Assembly (NCBI GenBank): GCA_016783455.1
Contig: JADHWN010000017.1
Span: 1 to 44,279 of the forward strand
Origin: Candidatus Bathyarchaeota archaeon
Lineage (GTDB): Archaea > Thermoproteota > Bathyarchaeia > TCS64
DNA: 44,279 bases
Direction: 5' to 3'
The notes under the pieces were generated by a model that worked only from the letters and a program-made list of their open reading frames with translations, was not told where the DNA came from and searched no databases. The position numbers were made by a program, and so were the translations under genes. Below are positions 16,620-24,698 of this stretch, in pieces (position 1 is the first letter of the stretch; each line of letters begins with the position of its first letter).

Positions 16620-16709
16620 GTTTAACCATATAACGGGGCTTCAAGGAGCGGATCCTACCTTTAGCTCCATATGTAAATCTTTTTCAACAGCCCTTTCTCT
16701 TTTTCAAAC

Positions 16710-17171
16710 ATGTTTCCTCTCGGCATCTGGCCTTATATCATAGGCGGACTCATCATCGGTGTGGGGGTCTCATTCGTCTATATCCTGACGGGGATACACT
16801 CCACGCAGAGCAGCCTGTTCAGCACGACCATGTCCTACTTCTCCAAGATCCCCTACTTCCAGAGGAAGACCTACCTGGACTCCAGGGAGTGGAGGCTCTA
16901 CTTCGCCGCCGGGGTCATCCTAGGGGCGGTCATCTACACCCTCACGGTCTCCCCCGACGGGTGGTGGACGACCTCAGTCCAGCCTTGGAGGCTCGTCATC
17001 GGAGGGCTCCTCGTGGGCTTCGGCACGAGGCTCTCCAGCGGCTGCACATCGGGCCACGGCATCAGCGGCATCGCCTCCCTCTCCACGACCTCCCTCTTCG
17101 CGGTCATCACGTTCATCCTGTTCGGCATCATCTCGGCTCAAATCGTGACGTTCCTGGGGGTCGTGCCATGA
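16710..17171 (+). CDS. YeeE/YedE family membrane protein, first half
   Basis: A 153-residue membrane protein with about four hydrophobic segments. The conserved cysteine motif SSGCTSGHGISGIASLS (about residues 110-126) is the family signature of YeeE/YedE (TsuA-type) thiosulfate and sulfur-compound transporters. Single-chain family members are about 350 residues; here the function is split between this gene and the next. The start is ATG 16710, after a T/C-rich stretch and a possible TATA element near 16671-16682. The stop TGA overlaps the next ATG (ATGA), indicating tight coupling. Confidence 0.87.
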   Translation: MFPLGIWPYIIGGLIIGVGVSFVYILTGIHSTQSSLFSTTMSYFSKIPYFQRKTYLDSREWRLYFAAGVILGAVIYTLTVSPDGWWTTSVQPWRLVIGGLLVGFGTRLSSGCTSGHGISGIASLSTTSLFAVITFILFGIISAQIVTFLGVVP

Positions 17172-17572
17172 ACAACAGGAACATCGTCCTCTTCATCGGC
17201 GGGCTTACCTTCGGGTTCGGACTCGCCTGGGGCGGGATGTCAAAGCCCGAGGTAGTGCTCAGCTTCCTCCAGCTCAAGGACTACGGCCTCGTACTCCTAA
17301 TGGGCGCCGCGACTGTGACCACCTTCGTGGCGATAAACATCGTCCCCAGGTTCGTCAAGGAGCCCCTCCTCGGAGGTGAGTTCAAGCCCCGGACACGGAC
17401 GTTAAACAGGAACACGATCATCGGAGCCATAATATTCGGCCTCGGCTGGGGGCTCTCCGGTCAGTGCCCAGGTTCAGCCTTGGCCAGCCTGGGGATAGGC
17501 AACCTCCCTGTGCTCATAGGGATCGCAGCAATGTTCGCGGGCTCATATGCCATGGGCAGGTTCTTCGGCTAA
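17168..17572 (+). CDS. YeeE/YedE family membrane protein, second half
   Basis: A 134-residue membrane protein paralogous to the preceding gene. GLSGQCPGSALASLGIG (about residues 95-111) carries the second conserved cysteine of the family; FGFGLAWGGMSKPEVVLSFL is typical of the N-terminal repeat. The true start is ATG 17168 in the ATGA overlap; an open frame extending back to 16889 is unrelated sequence. With its partner it should form one transporter for thiosulfate or another reduced-sulfur species, with the two cysteines lining the path (family knowledge). Confidence 0.87.
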   Translation: MNNRNIVLFIGGLTFGFGLAWGGMSKPEVVLSFLQLKDYGLVLLMGAATVTTFVAINIVPRFVKEPLLGGEFKPRTRTLNRNTIIGAIIFGLGWGLSGQCPGSALASLGIGNLPVLIGIAAMFAGSYAMGRFFG

Positions 17573-17607
17573 GACCAACTTTTCCCCTTTCTTAAGCTAC
17601 TGGAACC

Positions 17608-17958
17608 TCATCCTGTGATGCTCGATCTGTCCACTGCGATGATCGGCACCTTCGACGTTGCCTCAAGCTCACCCCGGAGGGCCTCCACGAGGATCTCCAA
17701 TCCGGGGACCCCGCTCCTACCGATGTCCTCCCTCGACGTGGTGACGAGGACCAAGTCAGGTCGAGCCGCCTCTATGACGGGCTCCAGCCCCACGGCCGTA
17801 AGATCGGCATCGTAGTCGACGAATGGGATGAGGCCCTCCTTGACAGCGAAGGGTTCCTCCCGGGGATCGACGGTCAACACCTCTAGTCCAGGATTCTTTC
17901 TCAGCTGCTTTAGCACATGGGCTCCAACCCTTCCAACTCCGACCACCAAGACACGCAT
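17608..17958 (-). CDS. TrkA-N (RCK N-domain)-like NAD-binding protein
   Basis: A 116-residue Rossmann protein beginning MRVLVVGVGRVGAHVLKQL, with GxGxxG at residues 7-12 and an acidic DPREE after strand 2 that would bind the ribose of NAD. It matches the N-terminal domain of TrkA but lacks the RCK-C part. The role may be regulation of a membrane transporter; the anion permease immediately upstream on the same strand (18035-19438) is a candidate partner, about 75 bp away. The stop is at 17608. Confidence 0.7.
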   Translation of the reverse strand: MRVLVVGVGRVGAHVLKQLRKNPGLEVLTVDPREEPFAVKEGLIPFVDYDADLTAVGLEPVIEAARPDLVLVTTSREDIGRSGVPGLEILVEALRGELEATSKVPIIAVDRSSITG

Positions 17959-17959
17959 T

Positions 17960-17971
17960 ATGTTATAACAT
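17960..17971. promoter_or_regulatory. 12-bp perfect palindrome at the TrkA-N start
   Basis: ATGTTATAACAT lies between the ATG at 17958 and an upstream GGAGGA. It is too close to the start to act as the TATA box of a transcript containing the ATG. It may be an operator within a longer transcript from the permease gene. Confidence 0.25.
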
Positions 17972-18034
17972 CCTCCAATCTACCCTCATTCTTACACACC
18001 TCTGACATGCTTGACAGATACAGCTGAATCCCAA

Positions 18035-19438
18035 TCATGTCACCCCCAACACAGTGAGAACGTAGAAAACAAGCACGAGAACCACCGAGCTCAACACGGT
18101 CAATATGAGACCGTACTTCATCATGTCACCCCGCTCCACGATCCCCGTCTCGGAGATCAAGGCCATCCTCCCCGACGCAGAGGGTAGGGCGTACCCGAAG
18201 GTGGTCGCTAGGGTGAGAGGAAGAACCAGCTGTACCGCTGTGAACGAGGACTCGACTTGAGCCAGGCTGATCATGATTGGGACGAAGACGGCCGCCATCG
18301 TCGAGTTGTTGATGACGTTCGTGAGCAGGGCCGACACGAAAACGAGGAACGTCAGTGTGACGAGCAGGGGCATCCCCGTGATGACGGGGGAGATAAGTTC
18401 TGTAAGCCAAGCCGTCGCCCCGGTCCTCTTCAGGGCGTCCCCCAGGGCAAGCCCAGCCCCTATGATGAAGAACATCCCCCAGCTTACCCCCTTCACATCA
18501 TCCCATACGATTATGCCCCTGAGGGAGAGGTACGCCACAGCCACCATGGCGACGACAGCAGGTGACAGCGCTGTGGGAGGCAGCAACAGGTAAGACTCAA
18601 AATAGGACCCAGCCGCCCAGAGGAGGACGGTGGCGTTCAGGACCACTATGACCTCCCACTCGGTGGACCTCGCGGGGCCAAGGTTATCCAGCTCCTCCCT
18701 GGCCAGGGATATGTCGATCCTCTCGGTTGAGACGGGTACTACCCTCCGGAGAACCCACCAAGTCAGGGGGAAGATCAGCATGAAAGGAGGCAGACCATAT
18801 TTCATCCAGTCCAGGAAACCCCAGGGCTGAATCTCCGAGAGGAAACCGGACGCGACGGCGTTCGACGCCGACCCAGTGATGGTCACCATCCCGCCGAGGC
18901 TGGCGCTGTAGGCGATCCCGAAAACCAGCAGGACCGTGACCTCCCTCGCCCTCTCCTTCTCAGGGATCTGGTTCGCAATGGTCAGCGCGACGGGGATGAG
19001 GACCGCGGCCGTAGCCGTGTTCTCCATCCACATAGACAGCAGGGCGGCGATGGCCATCAATCCCAAGAGGATCTTCCCCACGTCACCGCCCGAAGAGACC
19101 ACAGAGAACAGGGCCAGTCTCCGAGTCACCCCATGCTTTCGCAGGGCCTCGGCGACGAACAGGCTGCCCAGTATCAGGATGATGATGGGTCTGGATAGTA
19201 CCTCGAACGCCTGCGTCGAGTCCGCCACCCCCAGGACCACCATGGCCACCGAGACCATGAGGCTGGCGAAGGGGAGGGAGACCGGCTGCATGGCGAAGAC
19301 GCTCCCCGCGAAGACGAAGGCCGCCAGGGCCCTCTTCCCGCTCAATGACAGTCCAGGGGGCGTGGGTAGGAGCAGGACCACGACTGTCAACGCCAATACG
19401 ACGGTGAACCGGACAGTGACGTCGAACTCGCGCTCCAT
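18035..19438 (-). CDS. DASS/SLC13-type anion permease
   Basis: A 467-residue membrane protein with about 12 hydrophobic segments. Two motif pairs characteristic of the ion-transporter superfamily are visible: MENTATAAVLIPVALTIAN near residue 150 and TNVINNSTMAAVFVPIMIS near residue 385, each a hairpin-type substrate site. SITGSASNAVASGF-like GSASNAVASGF follows the first. The family carries sulfate, dicarboxylates, tricarboxylates or phosphate with sodium. ATG 19438 is chosen over the preceding GTG; a TATA element (TTTTTAAG, near 19465-19472) gives a very short leader. Placement after the sulfur genes hints at a sulfur oxyanion, but this is inference. Confidence 0.85.
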   Translation of the reverse strand: MEREFDVTVRFTVVLALTVVVLLLPTPPGLSLSGKRALAAFVFAGSVFAMQPVSLPFASLMVSVAMVVLGVADSTQAFEVLSRPIIILILGSLFVAEALRKHGVTRRLALFSVVSSGGDVGKILLGLMAIAALLSMWMENTATAAVLIPVALTIANQIPEKERAREVTVLLVFGIAYSASLGGMVTITGSASNAVASGFLSEIQPWGFLDWMKYGLPPFMLIFPLTWWVLRRVVPVSTERIDISLAREELDNLGPARSTEWEVIVVLNATVLLWAAGSYFESYLLLPPTALSPAVVAMVAVAYLSLRGIIVWDDVKGVSWGMFFIIGAGLALGDALKRTGATAWLTELISPVITGMPLLVTLTFLVFVSALLTNVINNSTMAAVFVPIMISLAQVESSFTAVQLVLPLTLATTFGYALPSASGRMALISETGIVERGDMMKYGLILTVLSSVVLVLVFYVLTVLGVT

Positions 19439-19563
19439 CACTATAGGAACATTCAGACAGTTTTCTTAAAAACATGCGCTCGAGTCGCGATGAAATGTAC
19501 CTTCCGCGCGTACGTTCTGCGGGTCCATAATCCAGTTATTTGGGTCTAAATGACCACAATAAA

Positions 19564-19851
19564 ATGGTCAAGGAGAGCAGAAGCTACAACTGCAACCTGG
19601 ATCCCCAGGAGAGGCGCCTCTACTGCTTCAAGAAGAGGGCGGGCAAGGCCTGCCTGAAGCCCAGATTCCTGGGGTATCGCTGTCCCAACCTGGTCTATGA
19701 GAAGGCGGATGTCATGGGCGAGGCGAAAAGAGGGACCAAGAAGATAACTGCACCAGCAGGCTTCACCGAGGAGGCCCAGGACTATGTCAAGAGGTACAGA
19801 CCGAAGCTCAAGCTCGTCCAGGACTACCTGACTGCCATCCCCGCTCAGTGA
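19564..19851 (+). CDS. Small four-cysteine protein of unknown function
   Basis: I do not recognise the family. The 95-residue protein has cysteines at about 10, 21, 30 and 40 (YNCNLD, YCFKKRAGKACLK, YRCPNL), a spacing that could bind one zinc or a cluster, followed by a basic helical tail VKRYRPKLKLVQDYL. It is strongly basic in the N-terminal half. ATG 19564 is preferred to TTG 19540. It lies alone between two permease genes on the opposite strand, ending 8 bp from the next one. Confidence 0.55.
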   Translation: MVKESRSYNCNLDPQERRLYCFKKRAGKACLKPRFLGYRCPNLVYEKADVMGEAKRGTKKITAPAGFTEEAQDYVKRYRPKLKLVQDYLTAIPAQ

Positions 19852-19858
19852 CAAACGC

Positions 19859-21166
19859 TCAAAGGGAACCCATCAGGCCGAACCTGACGTAGATGTAGGC
19901 CATGGAGATGAAGAAGTAGAGGAGGGTTAGCATGACCCCCAACTTCAGGAACTGGTTGAACGGGATGGGGTAACCCTCCTGCTCTGAGACGCCCATGGCG
20001 ATGACGTTGCTCGGGGAGCCTATAGGCGTCATGCAGCCCCCCAGGTTCGTCCCTATGACGAGCCCCCACCATACTATCTCCCATGACTGGTCCACGACCA
20101 TGTCCCGCACGATTGGGGAGAGGGACGTCGCGACGGGGATGTTGTCGACTACGGAGGAGACGACCCCCGAGAGCCACATGAGGATAACCGAGGCCCTAAG
20201 CGGAGAGCTGCCGAGAATGCCAAATAGGGTCTGAGAGAGCGCCTCGATGATACCTATCTTCCCGAGGCCGTTGATCATGACGAACATCCCGGCGAGGAAC
20301 AGTATCGTCGACCAGTCGATCTCCCTCAGTATGACGGAGGGGTCCCGGGTCTGGGAGAGCACCATGAGGAATCCACAGAAGAGGGCGACGAAGGCGGGGG
20401 TCATGTTGAAACTCTCGTAGACCACGAACCCTACGATGGTTAGAATCATGATGATAGCCGCGGTTATCATTCCAGTGTTTATGCGGGATACGTGCAGGCC
20501 GCTCACCTCGATGGCCCTCTCGATCCACTCGTCGAACTCCAAGTCCCTGAACTCTTCCTCGGGCTCTGGGGTATAGTCAGCCTTGAACATACGGATGAAG
20601 ACGACGAGGGTCGCCACATAGAGGATGACACCTAGGGGCATAACGTTTACCAAGAAATCCATGAAGGAGAGCCCCGCTTCCAAGCCGATGATAATATTGG
20701 GAATGGAGCCCATCCACAGGATCATGCCCCCGATATTGATCACGAATGATTGAAAGATGAGCAGTGTCTGAGGTCTTATCTTGAGGCTTCTCGCCATTGT
20801 GATGGTGATGCTGGCCATGATTAGCATCGCCCCAATGTTACTCACAAATAGCGCGAGGATAACCGCAAATGTCAGCAGGATCACCGCGAAGGCCATGGGG
20901 CTACTAGAGGCTCTCATGATCTGAACGGCGAGTAGCTGGAAGAGCCCTGATCTCTCAGCGCCCCTGACGAGTAGGAACATGCCGAAGACGACTAAAAGGA
21001 TCTCCAGGTCGATGAAATGGAGCAGGTCATCCGGTGTGATCGCCCCGATAAAGACAAAGAGAAAGGCACCAAGCAGGGCTGCGTGGGTGCGGTGTATCGC
21101 CTCAATTCCAATGAGGATAAAGATTATGATAAATACTAGACTCGCCAGTCCTTGGACGGCGTTCAT
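19859..21166 (-). CDS. ArsB/NhaD-like anion permease (SLC13 superfamily)
   Basis: A 435-residue membrane protein with about 11-12 hydrophobic segments. GIEAIHRTHAALLGAFLFVF, FGMFLLVRGAERSGLFQLLA and SGVVSSVVDNIPVATSLSPI are the family landmarks of the ArsB / P-protein / NhaD branch of ion transporters. Substrates in this group include arsenite, sodium/proton exchange and organic anions; no arsenic genes are near. ATG 21166 overlaps the stop of the coiled-coil gene upstream (ATGA), so the two proteins are translationally coupled and may work together. Confidence 0.85.
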   Translation of the reverse strand: MNAVQGLASLVFIIIFILIGIEAIHRTHAALLGAFLFVFIGAITPDDLLHFIDLEILLVVFGMFLLVRGAERSGLFQLLAVQIMRASSSPMAFAVILLTFAVILALFVSNIGAMLIMASITITMARSLKIRPQTLLIFQSFVINIGGMILWMGSIPNIIIGLEAGLSFMDFLVNVMPLGVILYVATLVVFIRMFKADYTPEPEEEFRDLEFDEWIERAIEVSGLHVSRINTGMITAAIIMILTIVGFVVYESFNMTPAFVALFCGFLMVLSQTRDPSVILREIDWSTILFLAGMFVMINGLGKIGIIEALSQTLFGILGSSPLRASVILMWLSGVVSSVVDNIPVATSLSPIVRDMVVDQSWEIVWWGLVIGTNLGGCMTPIGSPSNVIAMGVSEQEGYPIPFNQFLKLGVMLTLLYFFISMAYIYVRFGLMGSL

Positions 21167-21498
21167 ATCTCAGCATTCTCAGGCGTCTCTTCTTGTTCGG
21201 GGCGTAGTGTACCCGTGAGCCTCTTGTATTCCGACATGAGCTGGTCCAGGGTGTACTTTCTCAGCTTGACCACCAAGCCGAACCTGTTGCTGAGATCCTC
21301 CTCGAGCTTCTCAGTCCTGAGGTTGAGTTCAGCGACCAGGGTACCCAGATCTTCCATCTGAGTGCTTACCGCCTGTATCTGCTCCTTGATCTCGTTGCTC
21401 TCCTTCCTGAAGCTGCTCCGCATACGTTTCTCAATATCGTCTAGCTGGGTCTGCAGTTCGTCCTTGGCGATTGTCCTGATCTCCTCTTCTATGCTCAT
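21163..21498 (-). CDS. Coiled-coil protein coupled to the anion permease
   Basis: A 111-residue soluble protein that is almost entirely heptad-like: MSIEEEIRTIAKDELQTQLD, then IKEQIQAVSTQMEDLGTLV and AELNLRTEKLEEDL. No enzymatic motif or membrane segment is visible. It precedes the permease by a 4-bp stop/start overlap. This suggests a cytoplasmic oligomerising accessory or regulatory subunit of the transporter; direct evidence is absent. The start is ATG 21498. Confidence 0.65.
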   Translation of the reverse strand: MSIEEEIRTIAKDELQTQLDDIEKRMRSSFRKESNEIKEQIQAVSTQMEDLGTLVAELNLRTEKLEEDLSNRFGLVVKLRKYTLDQLMSEYKRLTGTLRPEQEETPENAEI

Positions 21499-21620
21499 AC
21501 CGTTTCATCAGTCCTATCTACTTTCAAAAATGTTTCTATACCTACTTTTCAATCTTTTCATACACTATATCCACTGCGAAGTGAAAAACCCTTAAAATGA
21601 TTGTGGGCCCCAAATCCGCT

Positions 21621-23276
21621 TTATGAGATATATCCGAGCTTCCTCAGCCTGGCCTCGATCAGAGCCTTCTCCTCGTCGTCCAGTCCCTCAAGTTCATCCT
21701 TTTCGTCGGAGAGGCCTAATATCTCCCTCTTCGGGAAAACGACGCCTTCCCTGAATATCTCATCTAGTATCCTGCCATCCATGTCGTCGCCAGGCGCGAT
21801 GCCGAACATCTGCAGTATCGTCGGCGCCACATCAACTATGGACGCTTTCTCGACTCGGAAGCCCTCCTTTATCAGCGGTCCATGTGCGATGAACACGCCA
21901 TCCCTGGTATGGGTACCCGTCCAACCCGACAGAGGGGCCCCCTTGGCGAAGAGCCTGCCCTCCCCTACTTTTGCGTCGATCTCGCACCTCCCCTCGTCCA
22001 TGATGAACACTATGTTAGGGGCCTCGTCCAGATGGGCCCCATTGTACAGGTCTTCCCCCCTGTGGATCTCGATCTTGGGAGTGGCTCCGGTCCATGACGC
22101 TGGGAGGTTCTCAAGCTCTTTGATGATCGACTCTGTGAGCTCCTCCCGCTCGTCCTCGGATACGCAGCCGTCCCTCATCTTTCCCTCCATGTTCAGGTAG
22201 ATTTGGCCGAAGTGGGGGGTGTGGACGCAGCTGAACGCTTTCGTGCGCCTCCAGTTCACCCTGCTCTCCAGGTGCACATTGGAGAGGTAGCCGTAGATGG
22301 CCTTCTGTAGTCTGCCGAATCCCAGGAGCGTGTATAGGAAGTTCCCTATCACACTGATGAGCTTCTTCTCCCCGAGGAAACGATACAGTCCCTCGACCGC
22401 CCTATCGAGTCTTACTAGGACCCGTTTCGTCATCTGTCGCCTAACCCGAAGGTAGCCCTTTGTTCTCAGCCACTCGTTTACGAAGAACGTCCTCTCAAGA
22501 GTTCCAAACCCGTGATCCGAGACAACGAAGACCGTCGTCTCCTCACCGAAGAGGTCGAGCAGCCTAGCCAGAACCCTGTCCAGCTCCTCCCAGTACTCCT
22601 CAACGAGGTCTTCCTTGTGCCACATGTAATGGTGCATCCGATCGGAGGCGGTGAATACGATCATGTAGAAGTCACATGGAAATTCCCCGATGAGGTATTC
22701 GGCGGCGTCCCCTCGCTTCTGGGTCACCCTGTAGATGTCCTTGACGAGCTGGTCCTGATCAGTTACGTTCCAGGGGGGGACGTCTATCTCGTACTCGTGG
22801 ACCGAGTTGAGCTCGGACCTGAGCTCAGTGGGATGTGCGTAGGGGCTGCTAGTGGAGGGGGTCATCATACCCGTGACCATGAAGCCGTCGACCTCGTCCG
22901 GGGGGTACGTGCCCGGCAGGTTCAACATCCCCGTCTTCAGCCCGTACTGGTTCAACGTCCTCCAGACGGGATTGGACTCCTTGAAGCAGGACTCGTTGGG
23001 CTCCACCCCATACTCGACCCTCTTCAGTAGGTCGTAGAGGCCCAGCCTCCCCGGGTTCTTCCCCGTCATCATGCTGATCCAGGCGGGGATCGTCACAGGT
23101 GGGAGCGTGGACTCGAGGACCCCCCGGGCTCCACCATCCATCAGCCTCGCAAGGGTGGGGATCCTTCCCTCCTTCGCCATGGGCTCCAGCAGCTCGAATG
23201 TGGCGCCATCCAAACCTAGGACGAGAACCTTCCTCCTGTCGACGTGGTCCTCGTCAGAGCCCAAGGAGTCGGACAT
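21621..23276 (-). CDS. Alkaline phosphatase superfamily phosphodiesterase / nucleotide pyrophosphatase
   Basis: A 551-residue metal-dependent hydrolase. VLVLGLDGATFELLEPM holds the first metal aspartate; LPPVTIPAWISMMTGKNPG contains the active threonine or serine region; FVVSDHGFGTLERTFFVNEWL supplies the DH pair of the second metal site; and THTRDGVFIAHGP ends the catalytic core. The family splits phosphodiesters or phosphomonoesters of nucleotides, sugars or lipids. I start it at ATG 23276: a TATA box (TTTATATT at 23301-23308) overlaps the earlier ATG at 23312, so the transcript would be leaderless. A C-terminal acidic tail (SDEKDELEGLDDEE) is unusual but unexplained. Confidence 0.87.
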   Translation of the reverse strand: MSDSLGSDEDHVDRRKVLVLGLDGATFELLEPMAKEGRIPTLARLMDGGARGVLESTLPPVTIPAWISMMTGKNPGRLGLYDLLKRVEYGVEPNESCFKESNPVWRTLNQYGLKTGMLNLPGTYPPDEVDGFMVTGMMTPSTSSPYAHPTELRSELNSVHEYEIDVPPWNVTDQDQLVKDIYRVTQKRGDAAEYLIGEFPCDFYMIVFTASDRMHHYMWHKEDLVEEYWEELDRVLARLLDLFGEETTVFVVSDHGFGTLERTFFVNEWLRTKGYLRVRRQMTKRVLVRLDRAVEGLYRFLGEKKLISVIGNFLYTLLGFGRLQKAIYGYLSNVHLESRVNWRRTKAFSCVHTPHFGQIYLNMEGKMRDGCVSEDEREELTESIIKELENLPASWTGATPKIEIHRGEDLYNGAHLDEAPNIVFIMDEGRCEIDAKVGEGRLFAKGAPLSGWTGTHTRDGVFIAHGPLIKEGFRVEKASIVDVAPTILQMFGIAPGDDMDGRILDEIFREGVVFPKREILGLSDEKDELEGLDDEEKALIEARLRKLGYIS

Positions 23277-23300
23277 GTGCTTATTGGAGTTAGGGGCCAG

Positions 23301-23308
23301 AATATAAA
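23301..23308 (-). promoter_or_regulatory. TATA box for the phosphodiesterase gene
   Basis: TTTATATT on the minus strand, 25-32 bp before ATG 23276. Confidence 0.5.
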
Positions 23309-23364
23309 ACATTCATCAGCACCTAGTTCTAATGGGAAATCGCCCCGTGTGAGAGTGATCCAGC

Positions 23365-23907
23365 ATGGATGACGAGTCGGATAGGGTGGTTATGGTCTCC
23401 CACTGCATCCTAAATCAGTCCACGAGGGCGCGATGGGGGGGAGGCGGCGCGAGACGGGATACAGGCATCCTCAGGGACGTACTGGAGATGCTGATGGATG
23501 AGGGGGTCGGCGTCATTCAGATGGACTGCCCGGAGTTCTCATTATTCGGAAACCCTCGCAGGCCCAGGACCAAAGAGGGTTACGACACACCCGAGTTCAG
23601 GGAGATCTGCAGCCAGATCGCCGGGAGGACGTGCGACAGGATAGTCGCGTTCCAGAAGACTGGACCAACCGGTGTTGAGGTCGTCGCCGTGTTGGGCGTG
23701 GAGGGGTCGCCGAGCTGCGGAGTGGAACGCACGCCCCGGATCTTAGACGACGAGGGGGTCGACGCCTCCGAGCCCGGGCTCCTCATGGAGACCCTGATGG
23801 ACGAGATGAGGCGGATGGGGATAGAGACGCCGATCATGGGGATGAGCCTTAGGGAGGGCGAGGGGGAGGAGAGGCTGAGGGCGCTCAAGGCGCTCATCAT
23901 ACCTTAG
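23365..23907 (+). CDS. DUF523/TudS-like protein
   Basis: A 180-residue protein with the three conserved cysteine regions of DUF523: VSHCILNQ (C14), QMDCPEFSLFGNPRRPR (C55) and GVEGSPSCG (C118). Members of this family include the thiouracil desulfidase TudS, which uses a three-cysteine [4Fe-4S] cluster; whether this one acts on a thio-nucleobase is unknown. The normal second cysteine in the VSACLLG.NC motif appears absent here (the sequence is HCILNQSTRARW). It is divergent from the phosphodiesterase and convergent with the SpeD-like gene. Start ATG 23365. Confidence 0.78.
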   Translation: MDDESDRVVMVSHCILNQSTRARWGGGGARRDTGILRDVLEMLMDEGVGVIQMDCPEFSLFGNPRRPRTKEGYDTPEFREICSQIAGRTCDRIVAFQKTGPTGVEVVAVLGVEGSPSCGVERTPRILDDEGVDASEPGLLMETLMDEMRRMGIETPIMGMSLREGEGEERLRALKALIIP

Positions 23908-23929
23908 GCCAGCTGAATTTTTCGGCCCG

Positions 23930-24268
23930 CTATTCCTCTGAGCGCGTCAGAGTCCTCGATTTCACTTTCTTGAAAGCTATCTTCCCCTCTATGAAGCGTC
24001 GAGCCTCCTCAACATCGAAGGGCTGACAGGAGAATACGTCGACGGACACCCTGCTCCCTTCGTCGAATGTGTGGACGGATATGTGGGACTTGTCGATGAT
24101 GACGAACCCCGTCCAGCCGGGGTTCTCGGGGCAACCCTTCACAACCTCCGGCCCGTGGAGGATGTGCATACCTATTATTCCGGGTAGCTCCGAGAGTATG
24201 GCCTCCACCGTCTCCCTTTCTAGGGGCGGCTCGAAGACCCCGTCGACCATGAGATGCTGGCCAATCAT
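23930..24268 (-). CDS. speD: S-adenosylmethionine decarboxylase proenzyme-like (SpeD family)
   Basis: A 112-residue pyruvoyl-dependent enzyme precursor. KSHISVHTFDEGSRVSVDVF (60-79) contains the serine (S61) that becomes the pyruvoyl group, the histidine at +5 (H66) and the cysteine at +20 (C81), the same spacing as in bacterial SpeD. The residue before the serine is Lys (K60) rather than the usual Glu, so self-processing may be altered. In archaea, family members decarboxylate either S-adenosylmethionine or arginine for polyamine synthesis; the sequence does not settle which. ATG 24268 follows a TATA element (24290-24297) with nearly no leader. Confidence 0.85.
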   Translation of the reverse strand: MIGQHLMVDGVFEPPLERETVEAILSELPGIIGMHILHGPEVVKGCPENPGWTGFVIIDKSHISVHTFDEGSRVSVDVFSCQPFDVEEARRFIEGKIAFKKVKSRTLTRSEE

Positions 24269-24289
24269 GCGCTCTCTTCGGAGATGGAT

Positions 24290-24297
24290 GAATATAA
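24290..24297 (-). promoter_or_regulatory. TATA box for speD-like gene
   Basis: CTTTATAT on the minus strand lies 22-29 bp before the ATG at 24268, pointing to a leaderless transcript. Confidence 0.45.
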
Positions 24298-24329
24298 AGA
24301 TATAATAAGCGAGTTAAGCAACGTCGGTA

Positions 24330-24348
24330 TAATAAAAATCCTTTATTA
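24330..24348 (-). other. Perfect 7-bp inverted repeat after the 83-residue gene
   Basis: TAATAAA-AATCC-TTTATTA lies about 90 bp past the stop of the 83-residue gene and just upstream of the speD-like promoter. It is AT-only in the arms, so it may be a weak terminator or merely compositional. Confidence 0.2.
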
Positions 24349-24436
24349 CGCCCTTTTTCAGTTTTTAAAACGGATAATCATGAAATAAAGGTATGTTTTG
24401 GATGATTTATTAAAAAGGGGTTGTTATTGAGAGTTT

Positions 24437-24688
24437 TTAAGTCTTCTCAAGGTATGCGATGTTATTTACTACTGATACCTTGACCTTGTCTGTTATGTCC
24501 CTTGCTTCGATCCTCTTGTTTAGCTGGGTCCGGAGGTAGTTGGCGTCCTTATTTTCGACTTCGACTTTGACTAGTGCGTGCTCTCCACCTAGAAAACTGT
24601 CAAGGATCGGATCATATTTGCTGCCCTTTCTGTACTTCCTTGAGGGCTTCTTATTGACAGGCTGCAAATCGAACTTCACTTCGCTCAT
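24437..24688 (-). CDS. Small conserved archaeal protein, function unknown
   Basis: An 83-residue, charged protein. NKKPSRKYRKGSKYDPILD (residues 12-30) is a striking basic stretch, followed by VEVENKDANYLRTQLNKRIEA and a hydrophobic strand VSVVNNIAYLEK. I recall similar small proteins from archaea but no assigned function. The ribosome site AGAGGTGA lies 7 nt before ATG 24688 and is part of a 5-bp hairpin (24699-24713) that could mask it. A TATA element TTATAAATAA lies near 24734-24745. Confidence 0.75.
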   Translation of the reverse strand: MSEVKFDLQPVNKKPSRKYRKGSKYDPILDSFLGGEHALVKVEVENKDANYLRTQLNKRIEARDITDKVKVSVVNNIAYLEKT

Positions 24689-24698
24689 TTATTTTTCA

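Noticed and set aside
16889-17572. Longer start for the second YeeE/YedE gene
   Set aside because: The first 93 residues are the first YeeE gene read out of frame; the real start is ATG 17168 in an ATGA overlap.
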